From Planctomycetota bacterium (GTDB lineage: Bacteria > Planctomycetota > Phycisphaerae > WQYP01 > JAJZKY01): DNA of 7,142 nucleotides. Both the position numbers and the translations under genes were made by a program. The stretch spans positions 1-7,142 of the forward strand of contig JAJZKY010000226.1 of the NCBI GenBank assembly GCA_021803885.1, read 5' to 3'. Shown here piece by piece: positions 6,101 through 7,142 of the stretch (positions within the stretch are counted from its first letter, which is position 1; every line of letters begins with the position of its first letter). The notes beneath the pieces are model-generated. The model searched no databases, was not told the DNA's origin, and saw nothing but the letters and a program-made list of their open reading frames with translations.

Positions 6101-7142
6101 GTAAGCTCAATGGTGCCGCCGCCGGAGGCCTCCAATGTGGTACCGGTGTTAAGCGTATAGGTGATGTTACTGGGATAGCCTTCAAAATTGATGGTGCCGC
6201 CGGAGGCGTTGAACGTCCCGGTGGCCGTGCCGCCGCCTTGAATCGCCACTGTGCCTGTATCCACCTGCACCGTGCCGCTGTTGTTCAATGCCACACCGGA
6301 GATACCGTTGGAATTAAATATTGCCGCCCCGGTTCCACCGGTTTGCTCCAACAGGCCATAATTGTTGAACGCCAGGCCGCTGCTGCCGTCGCTGTAAAGA
6401 GTGGTGCTGTCGGTACCAACCGTCGGAATCTGGAACGTCCCGTAGTTGTTTATCTGCGAACCGCTGTCCATGTACAGTCCGGAATCGCCCAGCGATGCAC
6501 TCCCGCCAGCCGCGATCGTCAGTGTGGTCCCGGTAAGTGTATCGCTCTGACCGCCGGAGTCGGTCGTCAACACCGCTCCATTGGCTACCGTCACCGGCAA
6601 TCCGGAAATGGTTCCCCCGTTCCATGTCATCGTGCCCGTGAGCGTCAGCGAGCCGCTGCTGTTCCCAGTCAACGTGCCACCGTTCGTAATCGTCAAGTTG
6701 TTGGTGCTAACCGCCGCATCCACCGCCAGCGTTCCGCCGGTTAGTTCAAGGGTTCCGCCCGCCGAGGCTTCCAACGCCGTCCCGGCATCCAGTGTGCTGG
6801 TGCCGCTGCTGAAATCGGTTACTCCACCGTTGGCGTTGAATGCGGCATAACTCTGCACGTTGGTGGTTATGTTGAAGGTGTTATTGGCGGCCGTTGATCC
6901 GTTGGTTCCAACGGTGATTCCTCCGGAATTGGTCAGCGTACCGGATCCGGCGACGGTCACATCGCCACCCGCCGATGTAATGGCACCATCGCTGATCAGG
7001 TTGCCGTTAATTGTGACGTTGGTGGTGCTATTAGAGCCAAAGCCCGGGGGGCCGTAACCGCCATAGCCGCCGCCACTGTAAGTGGCACTCCCCATGGTTA
7101 TTGTAACGCCACTGCCGATAGTGACATTACTGCCGCTATTGA
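1..7142 (-). CDS. Giant secreted-type beta-strand-repeat / Fn3 / RHS-repeat protein (5' partial)
   Basis: One uninterrupted minus-strand frame fills the window. The stop is TGA (complement of bases 1-3); the 5' end is open. The Met at 7095..7093 gives 2,364 aa, but 15 more in-frame codons lie upstream with no stop. They read as the same beta-strand pattern (NVTIGSGVTIT), and there is no Shine-Dalgarno-like sequence before that ATG and no signal peptide after it, so the true start is probably outside the window. Order of parts: Gly/Tyr linker (5-22), beta-strand repeats (about 30-1300) with units of about 210 aa, fibronectin III (about 1340-1431), an unassigned segment (1432-1628), an RHS shell-like segment and YD repeats (1629-2309), and a short tail. 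There is a single Cys (1324) and very few basic residues in the N-terminal half. Family knowledge: RHS/YD proteins are usually secreted or surface proteins, and beta-solenoid repeats are typical of adhesins. The exact role is unknown; an extracellular adhesin or an RHS toxin-shell relative is inference. It may be a truncated allele because no Rhs core follows. Confidence 0.93.
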   Translation of the reverse strand, partial: NSGSNVTIGSGVTITMGSATYSGGGYGGYGPPGFGSNSTTNVTINGNLISDGAITSAGGDVTVAGSGTLTNSGGITVGTNGSTAANNTFNITTNVQSYAAFNANGGVTDFSSGTSTLDAGTALEASAGGTLELTGGTLAVDAAVSTNNLTITNGGTLTGNSSGSLTLTGTMTWNGGTISGLPVTVANGAVLTTDSGGQSDTLTGTTLTIAAGGSASLGDSGLYMDSGSQINNYGTFQIPTVGTDSTTLYSDGSSGLAFNNYGLLEQTGGTGAAIFNSNGISGVALNNSGTVQVDTGTVAIQGGGTATGTFNASGGTINFEGYPSNITYTLNTGTTLEASGGGTIELTQGTLAVDAAVSTNNLTISGGTLTGNSSGSLTLTGTAAWNGGTISGLPVTVGNGAVLTTDSGGQGGVLTGTTLTVAVGGIVSLGDSGLNMDSGSQIDNYGTFQIPTVATYSTSLNSDGSSGLAFNNYGLLEKTGGTGAAIFNSNGIAGVALNNSGTVQVDTGTVEIQGGGTDTGTFNAFGGTVEFTYYETSTLDAGTVLEASAGGTIELTSGTLAVDAAVSTNNLTFAGGTLTGNSSGSLTLTGTATWNGGTISALPVTVANGAVLTTDSGGQSGVLTGTTLTVLAGGTVSLGDSGLYMDSGSQIDNYGIFQIITIASATTGFYADGSAGLTFNNQAGGTLDVSGSASGSAMFEDNGSSGTGVQFNNAGTVNVSSSTLGIKEGGTDSGIFNADGGIIDFGEGWSTLNTFNAGTLLEVSGAGVIKEDYATLLINAPINANYLDIIGGTVEGNGTNGSLTLTTEGGVAGVAFWDGGTISKLAWNVAAGATLTIGDSNTSTFSDGDLTIEDGGTVDFGAQGLNIASGSQIDNQYGGTFDAVGDGTLNPTDTTNMVFTNDGLLEKTGGTGSIGTIIEITLLNNSDGEINVASGILEFADGGTDSGIVRATGGIADFAGGTMTVTVGAPLLTAGIGQIELGGGTLFLDSTVYANNWIFSGGTLAGASGADFIVTGTLSWSTATVTIPMEVSSAATLVLYPGGTLDGTGLTNNGVISVQNDGSLKLNDSAVILNDTTTQPGFPALPPGSIGTEFVGASAGNGIIEIAGSGSFTSDTSSTQIINGGAIEVYGNTGSLFNITTTLKNYGTLGAVTGELEIGGGGYLGGTLAATSGGILYFNAGNALSFALGNLQALTSVNGTDSGYILVDSTISISGNLAINTPATAPSTNGLPGAYIAPSATIWFLGAPAMPIAAKAVLTIGENVTLEGDVGFSGPVYPNAPQNTATVAGQGQILVATQSELNALHPPVTSVSNGGYTNSSGNYVAYPPTIDYPPFSVTCSNGLMSTGVTEPSPTPPAQSILGDAQAISPTEVVFGWADMPTGSGYTYNISYSADGANFTTVATTLPQGNYYVFENLQPGTNYHFRIEAISPNGTITAWQSNPTLTYGAPTLTGLGTAVSTDQAGYYQITGITDTAGNAVSPSEYAGRIIYAGSPQGAALKAAQNLLTTVTVMLPYYDLNGNLQYYGPVIENVVAQDPFGQYSVGVTTASAIIGGVYSGIPVYVNSYYNGEKVLAFEGSKYAVSLDGSPLLAYNQYLFESLGGPSTQYVISMIPYNPTTPAPKGEGDPILDSTGATQIVNTDLTAGGFTGAWSITRNWTPDASLVPDNTFGNSWMNQSQTYLQEFVGESDANPDIMLIHSSYWQTTFNYNSTANAYSAQGASTDTLVHDTANGTYIWTDQSGADGNPIGSQRIYYDFSPAVPTYLQGKLKEYLDPFGNAINLTYNNVGQLTTVTQTDAAGDTETFAYTYNIDGQISLIQQSIQRVGDSAPTVFRQAAYSYYQGTYTGSDAYGNFGDLKTVTIEDGSGNVLSEDYYRYYTPADLNAGAQGYVGALMYSFSADSFTKLAAAFTDPFTASDAQIAPYADEAYTWNNQRQVVGEVVGSMGASANLGQGTYAFSYTFNPALQSMTYSNINYNTWITQATETLPDGNENLVYVNIDGNAILDINNTSSDPGNPANVGKNWITGYQYDSNGRLIDTISPSAINLNASILNGATTVPQLEVALSQYADAGLSEGLIQANTGLIISSTYYSATTATGTAAGGVIGYLEADYVQQGSSGTPIEQDSYTYIAHTNYSGTTIYPEASYTQYQSSANNGSTPETTIYSYSWQNNAGNLPTNQIADLTTTNPVVSTSQNGSGTATSNQTVYNQFGQAVWTMDEKGYITYTAYDNATGAVIQSVQDVNTAKVGLLANYNGTSFNPSIGYNQYGVPQLPSGWATPAGGGLNLVTSYTVDNLGRPIMAVSPNGNLTLYVYDDVNHAVFSLPGVIVVMPEVVFGQTGFYAGVSVTGPVTMTRTQIPYSYTANGQTLEGTYTETITFRG
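199..282 (-). repeat. YD/RHS repeat 4
   Basis: Residues 2272-2299: TSYTVDNLGRPIMAVSPNGN followed by LTLYVYDD. This fits Y-x-x-D-x-x-GRP-x-x-x-x-x-PNG-x-x-T-x-Y-x-YD very well. It is the last recognisable repeat before the stop. Confidence 0.8.
415..528 (-). repeat. YD/RHS repeat 3
   Basis: Residues 2190-2227: VYNQFGQAVWTMDEKGYITY followed by TAYDNATGAVIQSVQDVN. This shows Y-N-x-x-G-Q-x-x-x-x-x-D-x-x-G-x-x-T-x-x-x-YD-x-x-T-G, a normal RHS repeat with a slightly irregular ending. Confidence 0.75.
1006..1062 (-). repeat. YD/RHS repeat 2 (short)
   Basis: Residues 2012-2030: YQYDSNGRLIDTISPSAIN. This shows the canonical YD-x-x-GRL-x-x-x-x-x-P core, but the usual second Y-x-YD half is missing after it; sequence specific to this protein follows instead. 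Confidence 0.7.
1756..1845 (-). repeat. YD/RHS repeat 1
   Basis: Residues 1751-1780: GKLKEYLDPFGNAINLTYNN followed by VGQLTTVTQT. This fits the RHS pattern G-x-L-x-x-x-x-DPxGN-x-x-x-x-Y-x-x-x-G-x-L-x-x-V-T and is followed by a second strand pair (ETFAYTYNIDGQI). It is the best-conserved RHS repeat in the window. Confidence 0.8.
2212..2802 (-). other. Unassigned segment between Fn3 and RHS region
   Basis: Residues 1432-1628. I do not recognise a family. The first part (GLGTAVSTDQAGYYQITGITDTAGNAV) may be another Ig-like or Fn3-like strand set. It is followed by an Ala/Leu-rich possible helix (GAALKAAQNLLTTVTVML), a segment rich in Tyr (YYDLNGNLQYYGPVI), and YSGIPVYVNSYYNGEKVLAFEG with SLDGSPLLAYNQYLFESLGG. 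It probably includes the lead-in to the RHS shell. No catalytic motif is evident. Confidence 0.45.
2803..3078 (-). other. Fibronectin type III domain
   Basis: Residues about 1340-1431. The classic Fn3 spacing is visible: an initial PP, SPTEVVFGW with the core Trp1361, YTYNISYSADGANFT (strand C with Tyr/Ile core and the S-x-DG-x-x-FT turn common in bacterial Fn3), ENLQPGTNYHFRIEAI (the L-x-PGT-x-Y-x-F-R motif of strands E-F), and a closing strand ending TLTYG. The length of about 90 residues is normal. In bacterial secreted proteins such domains usually act as spacers or carbohydrate-proximal linkers. Here it separates the beta-repeat half from the RHS half. A Pro-rich stretch (PSPTPPAQ) precedes it. 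Confidence 0.85.
3196..3915 (-). other. Non-tandem beta-strand region of the giant protein
   Basis: Residues 1061-1300 continue the Gly/Thr/Asn-rich strand-turn pattern (for example IIEIAGSGSFT, TQIINGGAIEVYGN, LKNYGTLGAVTGELEIGGGGYLGGTL, ISISGNLAIN, AVLTIGENVTLEGDVGFSG, ATVAGQGQILV) without a clear unit length. It starts after a Pro-rich break (QPGFPALPPGS, about 1064-1074). It is likely the C-terminal part of the beta-solenoid; no enzymatic motif is visible. Fold by inference from composition. Confidence 0.5.
3916..4251 (-). repeat. Partial, decayed repeat unit E
   Basis: Residues 949-1060. The opening still aligns with units A-D: LLTAGIGQIELGGGTLFLDSTVYANNWIFSGGTLAG parallels the LEASxGGTIEL...GTLAVDAAVSTNN...GGTLTG block at the expected spacing (210 codons after unit D), and FIVTGTLSW parallels LTLTGTxxW. 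After about residue 1010 the match fades into generic beta-strand sequence (GGTLDGTGLTNNGVISVQNDG). It is the end of the recognisable array. (The quoted blocks are discontinuous landmarks; the alignment is by eye.). Confidence 0.55.
4252..4881 (-). repeat. Tandem repeat unit D (210 codons, diverged)
   Basis: Residues 739-948. It keeps the frame and spacing of units A-C but only the skeleton of the landmarks: TFNAGTLLEVSGAG, LLINAPINANYLDI, GNGTNGSLTLT, FWDGGTISKLAWNV, GDLTIEDGGTVDFGAQGLNIASGSQIDNQYGG, MVFTNDGLLEKTGGTG, LLNNSDGEINVASG, DGGTDSGIVRATGG. DNA similarity to A-C is low outside these points. It carries four basic residues including the only Arg (935) of the N-terminal 1,400 residues. 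It is an older or less constrained copy of the same module. Confidence 0.7.
4882..5529 (-). repeat. Tandem repeat unit C (216 codons)
   Basis: Residues 523-738. The first half (TLDAGTVLEAS, GTLAVDAAVSTNNLT, WNGGTISALPVTV, TTDSGGQSGVLTGTTLT, SLGDSGLYMDSGSQIDNYG) is nearly the same as unit A. After FQI at residues 642-644 it switches to a different sequence (DGSAGLTFNNQAGGTLDVSG, then NNAGTVNVSSSTL, KEGGTDSGIFNADGG). This second half resembles the end of unit D more than those of A or B, so unit C looks like a chimera of two repeat subtypes. Confidence 0.8.
5530..6156 (-). repeat. Tandem repeat unit B (209 codons)
   Basis: Residues 314-522, with the same landmarks in the same order as unit A: LEASGGGTIEL, GTLAVDAAVSTNNLT, LTGNSSGSLTLTGT, WNGGTISGLPVTV, DSGGQGGVLTGTTLT, SLGDSGLNMDSGSQIDNYG, FQIPTVAT, FNNYGLLEKTGGTGAAIF, NNSGTVQVDTGTVEIQGGG. 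Over 5660-5759 it differs from unit A (6296-6395) at only about 6 of 100 bases by eye, so the duplication of this half is comparatively recent. Its first half is more divergent. It contains Lys463, the first basic residue of the visible protein. Confidence 0.85.
6157..6795 (-). repeat. Tandem repeat unit A (213 codons)
   Basis: Residues 101-313. Landmarks in order: TLDAGTALEAS, GTLAVDAAVSTNNLT, LTGNSSGSLTLTGT, WNGGTISGLPVTV, GAVLTTDSGGQ, LTGTTLT, SLGDSGLYMDSGSQINNYG, FQIPTV, DGSSGLAFNNYGLLE, GAAIFNSNGI, LNNSGTVQVDTGTV, IQGGGT, GTFNASGG. The same order recurs in units B and C, so this is a genuine tandem duplication rather than shared composition. Each landmark looks like one or two short beta-strands separated by Gly/Asn turns, consistent with a beta-solenoid. 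There is no Lys, Arg, His or Cys in the unit. Its first half is closest in DNA to unit C and its second half to unit B. Confidence 0.85.
6796..6936 (-). repeat. Partial repeat unit preceding the tandem array (C-terminal half only)
   Basis: Residues 54-100 (from LTNSGGITVGTNG to FNANGGVTDFSSG) match the pattern that closes each full unit downstream: N-x-G-T-V-x-V, a Gly-rich turn, then F-N-A-x-G-G-x-x-x-F. The first half of the unit is not recognisable upstream. The segment is either a degenerate remnant or the end of a unit whose beginning has diverged. Confidence 0.45.
7030..7083 (-). other. Gly/Tyr/Pro-rich linker in the giant protein
   Basis: Residues 5-22 read YSGGGYGGYGPPGFGSNS, a low-complexity Gly/Tyr/Pro stretch between two beta-strand-like segments (NVTIGSGVTIT before it and TNVTINGNLI after it). 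It is best read as a flexible linker inside the exported protein. It is not a signal peptide: it has no basic n-region and no hydrophobic core. Confidence 0.5.

Noticed and set aside
5099..6625. Repeated minus-strand out-of-frame frames beginning MERGN (about 5099-5362, 5771-5989, 6314-6625)
   Set aside because: They are out-of-frame readings of the same repeat units on the strand of the giant gene; their recurrence again reflects the DNA repeats.
3916..6795. Possible CRISPR array or mobile-element repeats
   Set aside because: The repeats are units of about 630 nt that stay in one coding frame with continuous homology. There are no short identical repeats with unique spacers, no terminal inverted repeats and no transposase.
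5318..6850. Three similar plus-strand frames (about 5318-5542, 5810-6160, 6581-6850) that look like a conserved family
   Set aside because: They resemble each other only because each is antisense to a copy of the same tandem repeat. Similarity between them is inherited from the minus-strand duplication and is not evidence for genes.
3916..6936. Assignment of the repeats to the autotransporter-associated PATR beta-strand family
   Set aside because: The characteristic G-x-G-x-L-x-L-x-G-x-N-x-Y-x-G-x-T pattern with the NTYTG core is not seen in the units, and no C-terminal autotransporter barrel is present, so I kept the more general description of beta-strand repeats.

Overview
The window is almost entirely one very long open reading frame on the minus strand. 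Its TGA stop is the reverse complement of bases 1-3, and the frame is still open at base 7142, so the 5' end of the gene lies outside the window. At least 2,380 codons are visible. There is no intergenic DNA, no second credible gene, no RNA gene and no mobile element. Residue numbers below count from the in-frame Met at 7095..7093, which is a convenience and probably not the true start.

The protein has three parts. (1) Residues 1 to about 1300 (nt 3196-7095) are Gly/Thr/Ser/Asn-rich beta-strand repeats. Within them lies a tandem array of units of about 210 aa (about 630 nt): three well-conserved copies, then a diverged copy, then a partial, decayed copy. This is the composition of secreted beta-solenoid, adhesin-like proteins. 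(2) Residues about 1340-1431 (nt 2803-3078) are a recognisable fibronectin type III domain, followed by about 200 residues that I cannot assign. (3) Residues about 1629-2309 (nt 169-2211) are an RHS/YD-repeat region with an N-terminal shell-like segment and a few scattered YD repeats. The protein then stops about 55 residues after the last YD repeat. It lacks the conserved Rhs core and the variable C-terminal tip expected of a complete RHS toxin.

Such giant beta-repeat/Fn3/RHS proteins are familiar from environmental Verrucomicrobiota and Planctomycetota, which is my low-confidence guess for the source; no marker gene is present to confirm it. The likely role is a large secreted or surface-anchored protein (adhesin, or a shell-forming polymorphic-toxin relative). 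This is inferred from architecture only.

The points most worth a second look are: the chimeric architecture; the abrupt end without an Rhs core; the mosaic relationship among repeat copies, which suggests segmental recombination or gene conversion; and the complete absence of Lys, Arg and His in the first 462 residues. I found no clear evidence of a wholly new multi-gene system here.
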